In this document: positions 24,134 through 32,814 of the stretch, in pieces | Layout of the letters: every line of letters starts with the position of its first letter | How positions within the stretch are numbered: position 1 is the first letter of the stretch | Source of the DNA: Marinobacterium ramblicola | GTDB lineage: Bacteria; Pseudomonadota; Gammaproteobacteria; Pseudomonadales; Balneatricaceae | NCBI RefSeq assembly: GCF_019084545.1 | Contig: NZ_JAHREP010000019.1 | Coordinates: forward strand, 1-64,000 | Direction: 5' to 3' | DNA: 64,000 nucleotides | The notes under the pieces: generated by a model | Seen by the model: the letters and a program-made list of their open reading frames with translations, nothing else | Databases searched by the model: none | What the model was told of the DNA's origin: nothing | Made by a program: the position numbers and the translations under genes

Positions 24134-26245
24134 TTGGACCGTACAGCCATCATCACTAATGCTCGCAGCCTGGCAGAGGGGAATCTCGGTATTCCGCTTC
24201 TGCTGCTGGTTCTTTTGGCGATGGTGACGCTGCCGATGCCGCCGTTTCTGCTTGACGTCTCCTTCACCTTCAATATCGCCCTGTCGATCGTGGTTCTGCT
24301 GGTAGCGATCTATGCCCTGCGACCGCTCGATTTTGGGGTGTTTCCTACCGTTCTGCTGGCTGCAACCTTGATGCGTCTGGCGCTGAACGTGGCTTCGACC
24401 CGTGTCGTGTTGCTCTATGGCCATGAGGGGACAGGTGCCGCCGGTAAGGTGATCCAGGCGTTCGGTGATGTGGTGGTGGGCGGTAACTACATTGTCGGCG
24501 TAATCGTGTTCATGATCCTGGTGATCATCAACTTCGTCGTGGTGACCAAGGGGGCCGGTCGTATCTCCGAGGTGAGTGCCCGCTTTACCCTCGATGCGAT
24601 GCCCGGTAAGCAGATGGCCATCGATGCTGATTTGAACGCCGGCCTGATCAGTCAGGACGAGGCACGCGAGCGGCGTAGTGAGGTGACCCAGGAGGCGGAC
24701 TTTTACGGCGCGATGGACGGTGCCTCGAAATTTGTGCGTGGTGATGCGGTCGCCGGCATCCTCATTCTGGTGATCAACCTGTTCGGTGGTTTCGGTATCG
24801 GCATGCTGCAGCATGGACTCAGCTTTGAGCTGGCGCTGCAATACTATGCGCTGTTGACCATCGGTGATGGTCTGGTCGCGCAGATCCCCTCGCTGCTGCT
24901 CTCGACGGCGGCGGCGGTCATGGTGACACGTGCCAACTCCTCCGAAGCGATGGGGCAGCAGGTGTTTCGGCAGATGTTTGCCTCACCGCGTGCGCTGTAT
25001 GTGTCCGCTGCCATTCTGACCATCATGGGTATAGTGCCCGGCATGCCGCACTTCGCATTCCTCTCTTTGGCTGCCGCTGCAGCAGGGGCAGCCTGGTATA
25101 TAGGTCGTGAGGAGCAGCGACGTAAGGTGGCAGCAGAAGAGCAGTCGGTGGAGAAAGCACCGGCAGACACGGCAGCGAGCGAAGAGACGCGGGAGCTGGG
25201 TTGGGATGATGTGATGCCGGTGGATATGATCGGCCTTGAGGTCGGGTACCGGTTGATCCCGATGGTGGACAAGATGCAGGGCGGGCAGTTGCTGAACCGC
25301 ATCAAGGGAGTGCGCAAGAAGTTGTCCCAGGAGTTGGGTTTTCTCGTGCCATCGGTGCATATCCGCGATAATCTCGATCTGCTGCCCGGCGCCTATCGGA
25401 TCACCATGATGGGGGTTATTGTCGGCGAGGCGGAGATCTATCCGGATCGAGAGCTCGCCATCAATCCCGGCCAGGTGTTTGGCAAGATCGACGGTATCGC
25501 AGTCAAGGATCCCGCCTTTGGTCTGGACGCGATCTGGATAGAGAAGCCGCAGAAAGAGCGGGCGCAGACTCTCGGCTACACTGTAGTCGACGCCAGTACG
25601 GTGGTGGCCACGCATATCAACAAAGTGCTGCACAGCCACTCCCACGAACTGCTGGGGCATGAAGAGGTGCAGCAGTTGCTGGATATGGCGGCGAAGAAAT
25701 CACCGAAGCTGGTTGAGGAGCTGGTGCCCAAAAAACTGTCGATCAGCGTGTTGCTCAAGGTGCTGCAGAATCTGTTGATGGAGCAGGTGCCGCTGAAAGA
25801 CTTTAGAACCGTTCTCGAAGCGCTGGCTGAGGCGGTGAACCGTACCCAGGATCCGTTGGCGCTGACCGCCTCGGTGCGCATTGCGTTGTCGCGGTTGATC
25901 GTGCAGACGATAAATGGCGCCAGTCAGGATCTGCCGGTGATTACCCTGGATCCGCCGCTGGAGCAGATGCTGCTGAGCTCCATGCAGCAGCGCCAGCAGG
26001 GGGAAGAGGGGCTGGTGCTGGAGCCCGGCATGGCGGAGCGACTGCAGAAATCGCTGGCCCAGGCCGCGCAGAGCCAGGAAGTGAAGGGGCAACCTTCGGT
26101 GCTGTTGGTTTCGGCGCCGATACGGCCATTGCTGGCCAAGTTTGTGCGTTACGGGGAGCAGCAGGTACATGTGCTCTCATACCAGGAGATACCCGAGAAC
26201 AAGAATGTCACCATAGTGGCGACCGTCGGGGGACAAAATGGCTAA
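24134..26245 (+). CDS. flhA: Flagellar export gate protein FlhA
   Basis: FlhA (703 residues) forms the nonameric ring of the export gate that docks chaperone-substrate complexes. Eight hydrophobic segments lie in about residues 18-330, with the FHIPEP-type signature region from NFVVVTKGAGRISEVSARF to DAMPGKQMAIDADLNAGLI. The cytoplasmic domain fills the rest. The family N terminus (MDRTAIITNARS, then GNLGIPLLLLVLLAM) begins at TTG 24134, and no ATG or GTG exists nearby upstream in frame, so a TTG start is required. A run of six G serves as ribosome binding site at short spacing. Confidence 0.97.
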   Translation: MDRTAIITNARSLAEGNLGIPLLLLVLLAMVTLPMPPFLLDVSFTFNIALSIVVLLVAIYALRPLDFGVFPTVLLAATLMRLALNVASTRVVLLYGHEGTGAAGKVIQAFGDVVVGGNYIVGVIVFMILVIINFVVVTKGAGRISEVSARFTLDAMPGKQMAIDADLNAGLISQDEARERRSEVTQEADFYGAMDGASKFVRGDAVAGILILVINLFGGFGIGMLQHGLSFELALQYYALLTIGDGLVAQIPSLLLSTAAAVMVTRANSSEAMGQQVFRQMFASPRALYVSAAILTIMGIVPGMPHFAFLSLAAAAAGAAWYIGREEQRRKVAAEEQSVEKAPADTAASEETRELGWDDVMPVDMIGLEVGYRLIPMVDKMQGGQLLNRIKGVRKKLSQELGFLVPSVHIRDNLDLLPGAYRITMMGVIVGEAEIYPDRELAINPGQVFGKIDGIAVKDPAFGLDAIWIEKPQKERAQTLGYTVVDASTVVATHINKVLHSHSHELLGHEEVQQLLDMAAKKSPKLVEELVPKKLSISVLLKVLQNLLMEQVPLKDFRTVLEALAEAVNRTQDPLALTASVRIALSRLIVQTINGASQDLPVITLDPPLEQMLLSSMQQRQQGEEGLVLEPGMAERLQKSLAQAAQSQEVKGQPSVLLVSAPIRPLLAKFVRYGEQQVHVLSYQEIPENKNVTIVATVGGQNG

Positions 26246-26279
26246 CAGTTTTCCGCTTGTCGGCCGATAAGGGACGAAT

Positions 26280-27788
26280 ATGAAAGTAAAACGCATATTT
26301 GCACCAGACATGCGTCAGGCGATGCGACGAGTCCGAGAGGAGGTCGGTCCTGATGCCGTAATCGTATCCAACCATCGAGTGGCCGGTGGGGTGGAGATCG
26401 TGGTCGCGCGCGAGGACGAGTACGAGGCGGCGCAGCATGAGCTCAAGCGCGAGCGCGAGCGGCGGCGTGAGGAGCAGGTGCGAATCCTGACGTCGGCGCG
26501 CGCACAGGCGGCGCGTCAAGGTGGTTTGGATGCCGAGCTTGAACGCGCGCGGCTCGATATCGCCAAGGCTCAGGAGGGTGTGTCCCGCTCGGAGGTCAGC
26601 CGAAGCGCCAACCGCCAGTTGGCCGAAGATGAAGAGCTGCAGTCGATTCTGGAGTCTCTGCGTGCCCGGCAGCGGGAGCGGGCGGCTGCCGGTCTGGATG
26701 ACGAGCTGGCCGGACCTGATGTTCCCGCACAGCCGCGTGCGAAAGCGAGCAGGTCGGTGCAGGCTCCGCCGAAAGTGCAGGCTGGGCTTGAGGATGGCGA
26801 TGATGAAGAGCATCTGCTGATTCGCAATATGCAGGATGAGATACATCAGCTGCGTGCGCTGCTTGAGCAGCAGCTCGATGCGCGCGCAAGCGAGCCGGCT
26901 CGGCGAGCGCCGTCTCCGGCCAGGGCTCGGGCTGCCGAGCCGGATCTTGCGCCTCCTGCATCGCCTTCCGCTGGTCTCAAGGATCAACTTGAACGCCGGT
27001 TTGAGCGTCTGGGCCTGGGAGGTCGTCTGTCCCGCTCTCTGCTGGCGTCCATCGAGCCCAATCTGGCGATCGACAAGGCCTGGCGTAATGCGTTGGCGCG
27101 TTTGGCCGATTCGATCCCGGTTGTCGGTGAGGAGATGATCGAGCGCGGTGGCATGCTGGCGTTTGTTGGTCCCACTGGTGTCGGTAAAACGACCACCATC
27201 GGCAAGTTGGCAGCACGCTATGTGTTGCAGCATGGCAGCTCGAGTCTGGCGCTGGTGACGACGGACAGCTTCCGCATCGCGGCGCATGAGCAGTTGAAGA
27301 CCTTCGGTCGAATATTGGATGTGCCGGTGCGTGTGGTGGATGAAAACCACAGTCTGGAAGAGGTGTTGAAGTCCCTGAGCGGCAAGCGTCTGGTGCTGAT
27401 CGACACGGCCGGGATGAATGCACAGGATCCCGCCGGGCAGTTGCAGCTGGAGATGCTGGAAGGGGTCTCGATGAGGATCAAGAAGCTGCTGGTGCTCTCC
27501 TGTTCAAGTCAGCGGCAGTTGATGGAAAGTGCCTGGCAGACATACTCGTCGTTGGGGTTGAACGGCTGCGTGCTGAGCAAGATGGATGAGTCGGGCAGCC
27601 TGGGTGAGGCGCTGACGCTGGCGGTGGAGAAGCAGTTGCCGATCGCTTATGTCGCCGATGGTCAGAAAATTCCGGACGATATAGGGATTGCGCGTCGACA
27701 TGACCTGGTCAGTCGGGCAGTGGTAACGGCGCAACGCGAGGGTGAGCGCAGCAGGTCGGGCAGGGAACGCCTGCACCGGGCCGGCTGA
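26280..27788 (+). CDS. flhF: Flagellar biosynthesis GTPase FlhF
   Basis: FlhF (502 residues) is an SRP-family GTPase that sets the polar site of flagellar assembly. The N-terminal B domain (MKVKRIFAPDMRQAMRRVRE) leads into a long charged, Arg/Ala-rich linker (about residues 50-230). The NG domain follows, with P-loop GPTGVGKT at 297-304 and then TTDSFRIAAHEQLKTFG and VLIDTAGM. ATG 26280 follows GGGACG. It is followed by fleN after nine bases. The FlhF-FleN pair is diagnostic of polar flagellation with controlled number. Confidence 0.96.
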   Translation: MKVKRIFAPDMRQAMRRVREEVGPDAVIVSNHRVAGGVEIVVAREDEYEAAQHELKRERERRREEQVRILTSARAQAARQGGLDAELERARLDIAKAQEGVSRSEVSRSANRQLAEDEELQSILESLRARQRERAAAGLDDELAGPDVPAQPRAKASRSVQAPPKVQAGLEDGDDEEHLLIRNMQDEIHQLRALLEQQLDARASEPARRAPSPARARAAEPDLAPPASPSAGLKDQLERRFERLGLGGRLSRSLLASIEPNLAIDKAWRNALARLADSIPVVGEEMIERGGMLAFVGPTGVGKTTTIGKLAARYVLQHGSSSLALVTTDSFRIAAHEQLKTFGRILDVPVRVVDENHSLEEVLKSLSGKRLVLIDTAGMNAQDPAGQLQLEMLEGVSMRIKKLLVLSCSSQRQLMESAWQTYSSLGLNGCVLSKMDESGSLGEALTLAVEKQLPIAYVADGQKIPDDIGIARRHDLVSRAVVTAQREGERSRSGRERLHRAG

Positions 27789-27797
27789 TAGCAGAGT

Positions 27798-28619
27798 ATG
27801 AATATGAAGCAGTCACACCCGGTTAAGGTCGTTGCCGTTACCGGCGGTAAGGGCGGGGTCGGCAAGACCAATGTCTCGGTAAACCTGTCGGTGGCATTGG
27901 GCGAGATGGGGCGGCGTACCGTGTTGATGGATGCGGACCTGGGGTTGGCCAACGTCGATGTCATGCTGGGCTTGCGGCCGAAACGCAATATTGCCGATGT
28001 ACTCAATGGCGAGTGTACCCTGAAAGAGGTGTTGGTGAGTGCCGGGGAGAACTTCTGGATCGTACCGGCCTCGTCCGGTACCCAGGAGATGACGGCACTG
28101 AGTGCTCATCAGCACGCTGAGCTGATTCACGCCTTCAACGATATAGCTGACGACCTTGACGTGCTGGTTGTCGATACCGCGGCAGGTATTTCTGAATCGG
28201 TTGTCAGTTTTATCCGCGCGGCACAGGAGGTGCTGGTGGTGGTCTGCGATGAGCCGACCTCGATCACCGATGCGTACGCCTTGATTAAGTTGCTCAGCCG
28301 GGATTATGGTATGAGCCGATTCCGGGTGCTGGCCAACATGGTGCGTACCGAGGCAGAGGGGCGCAACATGTTCAGCAAACTGCTGACCGTTACCGACCGC
28401 TTCCTTGATGTCACGCTTCAATACCTTGGCTCAATCCCTTATGATGAGTCTGTGCGGAAAGCTGTTCAGAGACAAACGCCTGTTTTAAAAGCGTTTTCAA
28501 CGAGTAAGTCGGCAATCGCATACAGGCAGCTCGCCAACAAAGTAGATGAATGGCCTGTTCCCAGGACATCCAGGGGGCATCTGGAGTTCTTTGTTGAGCG
28601 TCTGGTTCAAGGTGTATAG
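27798..28619 (+). CDS. fleN: Flagellar number regulator FleN (FlhG)
   Basis: FleN (273 residues) is a MinD/ParA-type ATPase that restrains flagellar number, in Pseudomonas by antagonising FleQ. The deviant Walker A motif GGKGGVGKT lies at residues 16-24. LMDADLGLANVDVMLGL and VLVVDTAAGIS supply the other ATPase motifs. The start is ATG 27798 or ATG 27804, with a poor ribosome binding site in either case. It lies between flhF and fliA, as in Pseudomonas and Vibrio. Confidence 0.95.
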   Translation: MNMKQSHPVKVVAVTGGKGGVGKTNVSVNLSVALGEMGRRTVLMDADLGLANVDVMLGLRPKRNIADVLNGECTLKEVLVSAGENFWIVPASSGTQEMTALSAHQHAELIHAFNDIADDLDVLVVDTAAGISESVVSFIRAAQEVLVVVCDEPTSITDAYALIKLLSRDYGMSRFRVLANMVRTEAEGRNMFSKLLTVTDRFLDVTLQYLGSIPYDESVRKAVQRQTPVLKAFSTSKSAIAYRQLANKVDEWPVPRTSRGHLEFFVERLVQGV

Positions 28620-28642
28620 GTAAGGGCGTCACAGTAGCCTCC

Positions 28643-29353
28643 ATGTATAACCAGCTGGATTTCAAATCAGGCCAGGAGCTTGTGGAGCAGTACGCACCAC
28701 TTGTGAAACGGATCGCCCGGCACCTCATGGCCAGGCTGCCCTCCAGTGTGGTGCTGGACGATTTGATTCAGGCCGGCATGGTGGGGTTGCTGGAGGCGAC
28801 GGCCAAGTACGACCCGGGTAAGGGTGCCAGCTTTGAGACCTATGCCGGCATCCGCATCCGTGGCGCCATCATAGACGAAGTGCGCCGGGGGGACTGGACG
28901 CCGCGTTCGGTACACCGTAACGGTCGCCGGGTCAGTGAAGCGATCATGCGTGTCGAAGCGCGTACCGGTCGGGATGCCGGCGATGCTGAAGTTGCGGCTG
29001 AATTGGGCATCAGCATCGATGCCTATCATGCGCTGCTGCAGGATTCAGCCGAGAGCCGTCTGTTCAGTTTCGATGAGCTCTCCGAGTCCGATGAAGATTC
29101 GCCGGGGGAGCAGTTTGTGGCCGATGATCCTGGCCCTGCTCAGGCATTTCAGGGCGGCGCCTTTCAAGGTGCGCTGGCCAAGGCGATCGAGGGGTTGCCG
29201 GAAAGAGAAAAACTGGTGTTGGCGCTTTATTACGATGAAGAGCTGAACCTTAAAGAGATAGGACAGGTGCTCGGGGTTACCGAGTCACGGGTCAGTCAGA
29301 TACACAGTCAGGCTGCAGCAAGGCTTCGTTCCAGGCTGCGTGACTGGCAGTAA
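28643..29353 (+). CDS. fliA: Flagellar sigma factor FliA (sigma-28)
   Basis: FliA (236 residues) directs transcription of late flagellar and chemotaxis genes. Region 2 is visible as MVGLLEATAKYDPGKGASF and YAGIRIRGAIIDEVRRGDWT. Region 4 includes LPEREKLVLALYYDEELNLK followed by an HTH with VTESRVSQIHSQAAARLR. ATG 28643 has only a weak ribosome binding site, so coupling to fleN is possible. The anti-sigma factor flgM is not in the window. Confidence 0.97.
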   Translation: MYNQLDFKSGQELVEQYAPLVKRIARHLMARLPSSVVLDDLIQAGMVGLLEATAKYDPGKGASFETYAGIRIRGAIIDEVRRGDWTPRSVHRNGRRVSEAIMRVEARTGRDAGDAEVAAELGISIDAYHALLQDSAESRLFSFDELSESDEDSPGEQFVADDPGPAQAFQGGAFQGALAKAIEGLPEREKLVLALYYDEELNLKEIGQVLGVTESRVSQIHSQAAARLRSRLRDWQ

Positions 29354-29368
29354 GAAGCCTCTGGCTTC
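29354..29368 (+). other. Hairpin between fliA and cheY
   Basis: GAAGCC-TCT-GGCTTC forms a perfect 6-bp stem directly after the fliA stop codon, with no T run. It could be an attenuator, an RNA stabiliser or chance. No sigma-28 or sigma-54 consensus is evident in this 57-base gap. Confidence 0.4.
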
Positions 29369-29410
29369 ATGGGCGCTAATGAGTAGTGTTAATAACCGGG
29401 GGAACCTGTC

Positions 29411-29797
29411 TTGAAAAAAGACACCAAGATTCTTGTCGTCGATGACTTTTCTACGATGAGACGCATCATCAAAAACCTGTTGCGTGATCTGGGGTTCACT
29501 AATGTGGAAGAGGCCGATGACGGTAAAACCGCACTGCCGATTCTGAAACAGGGCCGAATCGATTTTCTGATCACCGACTGGAACATGCCGGGTATGACAG
29601 GTATCGATCTTATTCGCGAAGTGCGTGCAGATCCTAACCTGGCACACATCCCTGTGCTGATGGTTACCGCAGAGGCAAAACGTGAGCAGATCATTGCTGC
29701 CGCACAGGCAGGGGTGAACGGTTATGTTGTCAAACCCTTCACGGCGGCTGTGCTGAAAGAGAAAATCGACAAGATTTTCGAACGCCTGCAGGACTGA
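29411..29797 (+). CDS. cheY: Chemotaxis response regulator CheY
   Basis: CheY (128 residues) is a single receiver domain that carries the chemotaxis signal to FliM. The sequence has [19 protein letters not shown], the phospho-acceptor Asp in [10 protein letters not shown], and the conserved Thr and Lys in LMVTAEAK and YVVKPF. The family start falls on TTG 29411, with GGGGGAA six bases upstream; no ATG alternative fits. It begins the cheYZAB-motCD run. Confidence 0.97.
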   Translation: MKKDTKILVVDDFSTMRRIIKNLLRDLGFTNVEEADDGKTALPILKQGRIDFLITDWNMPGMTGIDLIREVRADPNLAHIPVLMVTAEAKREQIIAAAQAGVNGYVVKPFTAAVLKEKIDKIFERLQD

Positions 29798-29816
29798 TTG
29801 AGGCTGAGGAACGCTG

Positions 29817-30641
29817 ATGGCGGAACAGGAAATGGCGGCCGATCTCGACGGGCTGGGCGAGGTTCTGAAACAGAAGGCTCAGGATCTGGTTGCTGCCCTG
29901 GAGCAGGGGCAACTGCCGCGAGCAATTGAATTGATCAATCAGCTGCAAACTGCGCGTCATGAGGTGTTCTACAACGAAGTAGGTCATCTCACGCGCGGAT
30001 TGCATGAGGCGATCAAGTCGTTTAGCAGCGATGTCGGTGGCAAACTCGAGCAGGGTGGCGATGCGATGAGTGATGCATCGGATCGTCTTGCCTACGTGAT
30101 CGAGTTGACTGAGGAAACAGCGCACAAAACCATGGACAGGGTCGATCAATCGTTGTCCCTCGTCGATCGGCTGGATTCCTACAGTGGCCGCTTTCGCGAT
30201 CTGCTGATGCTGGTCGGTCAGCTCGAGGGTGAGTTCGAGGCGCTGAACGGTGTCTATGATCGCACCTGCCAGCTGAAGGACGAGTCCGAGAAGACAGTCG
30301 AAGAGCTGCGCACCGCGTTGACCGACATCCTGGTGTCACAAGGTTTTCAGGATATTACCGGGCAGTTGATTCGCCGCGTTATTACCTTGCTGACCCAGGT
30401 GGAAAGTCAGCTGGTGAAGTTGATGGACATGGCATCCAAGGTCGAGCGCCTCAGCGGTATGGAGTCCAGTGCAACACTGAGAAAGCCCTCCCAGACGCGG
30501 AAAGTAGCGACAAAAAAAGAACAGAAAAGCGATGATAGCAGCGACGTAAAGGCTGAAGGTCCTCAGATTCCAAAAGGCGACTCAACCGTAGCCTGCGATC
30601 AGGACGATGTTGACGAACTGCTTTCCAGCCTAGGCTTTTGA
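29817..30641 (+). CDS. cheZ: CheY-P phosphatase CheZ
   Basis: CheZ (274 residues) dephosphorylates CheY-P. A long helical hairpin contains the catalytic segment GFQDITGQLIRRV, with Asp179 and Gln183 aligning to the catalytic pair of the Escherichia coli enzyme. A Lys/Ser-rich linker leads to the C-terminal CheY-binding peptide DQDDVDELLSSLGF. ATG 29817 follows GAGGA. It lies between cheY and cheA. Confidence 0.96.
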   Translation: MAEQEMAADLDGLGEVLKQKAQDLVAALEQGQLPRAIELINQLQTARHEVFYNEVGHLTRGLHEAIKSFSSDVGGKLEQGGDAMSDASDRLAYVIELTEETAHKTMDRVDQSLSLVDRLDSYSGRFRDLLMLVGQLEGEFEALNGVYDRTCQLKDESEKTVEELRTALTDILVSQGFQDITGQLIRRVITLLTQVESQLVKLMDMASKVERLSGMESSATLRKPSQTRKVATKKEQKSDDSSDVKAEGPQIPKGDSTVACDQDDVDELLSSLGF

Positions 30642-30654
30642 TTAGGAGCGCCCT

Positions 30655-32781
30655 ATGAGTTTCGATGTTGATCAGGAGATTCTCGAGGATTTTCTTGTTG
30701 AAGCGGGGGAGATTCTTGAGCAGCTCTCCGAGCAGCTTGTGGATCTCGAACAACGCCCGGACGACCGCGATCTGTTGAATGCCATCTTCCGGGGCTTCCA
30801 TACCGTCAAGGGGGGCGCGGGCTTCCTGCAACTGGAAGCGATGGTCGAGTGCTGTCACAAAGCGGAGAACCTCTTCGATCAGCTGCGAAATGGCGAACTT
30901 GCAGTCTCCTCGGAGCTGATGGATGTCGTGCTCCAAGCCCTGGATGCCGTCAACTCCATGTTCGATTCGGTACGCAATGGCGTCGAACCCGAGCACGCAT
31001 CACCTGAACTTCTGCAACGGTTGCAGGATTTCGCTGAAGGGCATGGGCCCAGTGCGGCAGCGCCGGTTGCCGCATCGGCACCCGCCAAGGCTGCGGCGCC
31101 CGCCAAAGCACCGGCTCCTGCCAAAGCGCCACGAGCCGTTGAGCCTATCGCCGCCAATCCGAATACGCCGAACGATGATTTCGAATCCCTGTTGGGCGAT
31201 CTTGCCGGTGTCTCCGCGACGAGCGCTTCCGAGGCTGAGGACGCAGGTGGCGGATCGGACCTGATCACCGAGGATGAGTTCGAAGCGTTGCTCGATGAGC
31301 TCCATGGCCCCGGCGGTGCGCCAGGTGCTGAAAAGGACGTTCAACCGTCGACCGTCAGGCAGCCGGTGGTAGACGAGAGCAGCGCCGGTGGTGACCTGAT
31401 CACCGACGATGAATTTGAAGATCTGCTGGATCAGCTGCAGTCGGAAGGCAAGGGCGCTTTTGCATACGGCGGTACGACCGTTGGGGACGCGGCGCCGGAG
31501 CAGCGTGCCGCATCGGCTTCCCCGCCGGCGGCACGCCCCTCCTCCGAGGCGGCGGGGGGCGCAGGAGTAGCCGTAGCAGCCCCGGCTCGATCCGGCGGCA
31601 ATCAGAAGCCGGCACCCGAAACCAACGTCCGTGTCGATACCCGTCTGCTCGATAAGATCATGAATATGGTCGGCGAGCTGGTACTGGTACGTAACCGTCT
31701 CGTGCGTCTGGGCGTGACCCATGAAGATGAGGAGATGGGTAAGGCGCTTGGCACCCTCGATATGGTGACCGCCGATCTGCAGTCCTCGGTTATGAAGACG
31801 CGAATGCAGCCGGTCAAAAAGGTGTTTGGCCGCTTCCCCCGATTGATCCGTGATCTGTCGCGCAACCTCAAGAAAGAGGTGGCGCTGGAGCTGCGCGGAG
31901 AGGAGACCGATCTCGACAAGAACCTGGTCGAGGCATTGGCTGATCCGCTGATTCACCTGGTGCGCAATGCTGTCGACCATGGTATCGAGCCACCGGAGGT
32001 CCGCGCCAAGGCCGGCAAGCCGCGTGAAGGTCATGTGTTGCTGTCGGCGGAGCAGGAGGGCGATCATATCCTGCTGATTATTCAGGACGATGGCGCGGGC
32101 ATGGATCCGGAGAAGCTGCGCAGCCTGGCAGTCAAGCGTGGCATGCTGGATGTTGAAGCGGCACGCCGGCTGAGCGATCAGGAGTGTTTCAATCTGATCT
32201 TCCAGGCCGGTTTCTCGACCAAGACCGAGGTGTCTGACGTATCGGGGCGTGGCGTGGGGATGGACGTGGTCAAGACCAAGATCACCCAGCTCAACGGCAC
32301 CCTCAGCATCGACTCGGTCATCGGTCAGGGCACCCGGATCGCGATTCAGGTACCGCTGACGCTGGCGATCATGCCCACGCTGATGGTGATTCTGGAGGGG
32401 CAGGCGTTCGCTCTGCCGCTGGTCAACGTCAACGAGATCTTCAATCTCGACCTGACCAAGACCAACATCGTAGATGGTCAGCAGGCGATTATCGTGCGTG
32501 AGCAGGCGTTGCCGCTGTTCCATCTCAAGCGCTGGCTGGTCAATGGCGAGGCTCATGCGCCGCTGCCTGAGCAGGGTCATGTGGTGATCGTCACCGTTGG
32601 TACCACCCGTGTTGGGTTCGTGGTGGATCAGCTGGTGGGTCAGGAGGAGGTCGTGATCAAACCGCTGGGTACGATTCTGCACGGCACGCCCGGCCTTTCC
32701 GGCGCTACGATCACCGGCGACGGACGCATTGCGTTGATCATCGATATACCGAATCTGCTTAAACACTATGCTCAAGCCTGA
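30655..32781 (+). CDS. cheA: Chemotaxis histidine kinase CheA
   Basis: CheA (708 residues) is the chemotaxis kinase. The P1 Hpt domain spans residues 1-105, with phospho-acceptor His49 in FRGFHTVKGG. A long Ala/Pro/Lys-rich linker follows (about 130-325). No obvious P2 domain is present; instead the linker holds three short acidic motifs (DDFESLLGDL 174-183, EDEFEALLDEL near 206-216, DDEFEDLLDQL near 251-261). P3 dimerisation starts at about 328 (LLDKIMNMVGELVLVRNRL). P4 has HLVRNAVDHGIE, DDGAGMD and GRGVGMD. P5, from about 565, binds CheW-type adaptors. ATG 30655 follows TTAGGAG. Confidence 0.97.
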   Translation: MSFDVDQEILEDFLVEAGEILEQLSEQLVDLEQRPDDRDLLNAIFRGFHTVKGGAGFLQLEAMVECCHKAENLFDQLRNGELAVSSELMDVVLQALDAVNSMFDSVRNGVEPEHASPELLQRLQDFAEGHGPSAAAPVAASAPAKAAAPAKAPAPAKAPRAVEPIAANPNTPNDDFESLLGDLAGVSATSASEAEDAGGGSDLITEDEFEALLDELHGPGGAPGAEKDVQPSTVRQPVVDESSAGGDLITDDEFEDLLDQLQSEGKGAFAYGGTTVGDAAPEQRAASASPPAARPSSEAAGGAGVAVAAPARSGGNQKPAPETNVRVDTRLLDKIMNMVGELVLVRNRLVRLGVTHEDEEMGKALGTLDMVTADLQSSVMKTRMQPVKKVFGRFPRLIRDLSRNLKKEVALELRGEETDLDKNLVEALADPLIHLVRNAVDHGIEPPEVRAKAGKPREGHVLLSAEQEGDHILLIIQDDGAGMDPEKLRSLAVKRGMLDVEAARRLSDQECFNLIFQAGFSTKTEVSDVSGRGVGMDVVKTKITQLNGTLSIDSVIGQGTRIAIQVPLTLAIMPTLMVILEGQAFALPLVNVNEIFNLDLTKTNIVDGQQAIIVREQALPLFHLKRWLVNGEAHAPLPEQGHVVIVTVGTTRVGFVVDQLVGQEEVVIKPLGTILHGTPGLSGATITGDGRIALIIDIPNLLKHYAQA

Positions 32782-32814
32782 TCCAATGCAGGGTAGGTGT
32801 TGCGGAGGGTGTCG

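Noticed and set aside
29354-29410. Possible sigma-54 or sigma-28 promoter before cheY
   Set aside because: A GG-N10-GC pair exists but has a GC-rich -12 region, and no sigma-28 consensus is present. Only a hairpin is reported.
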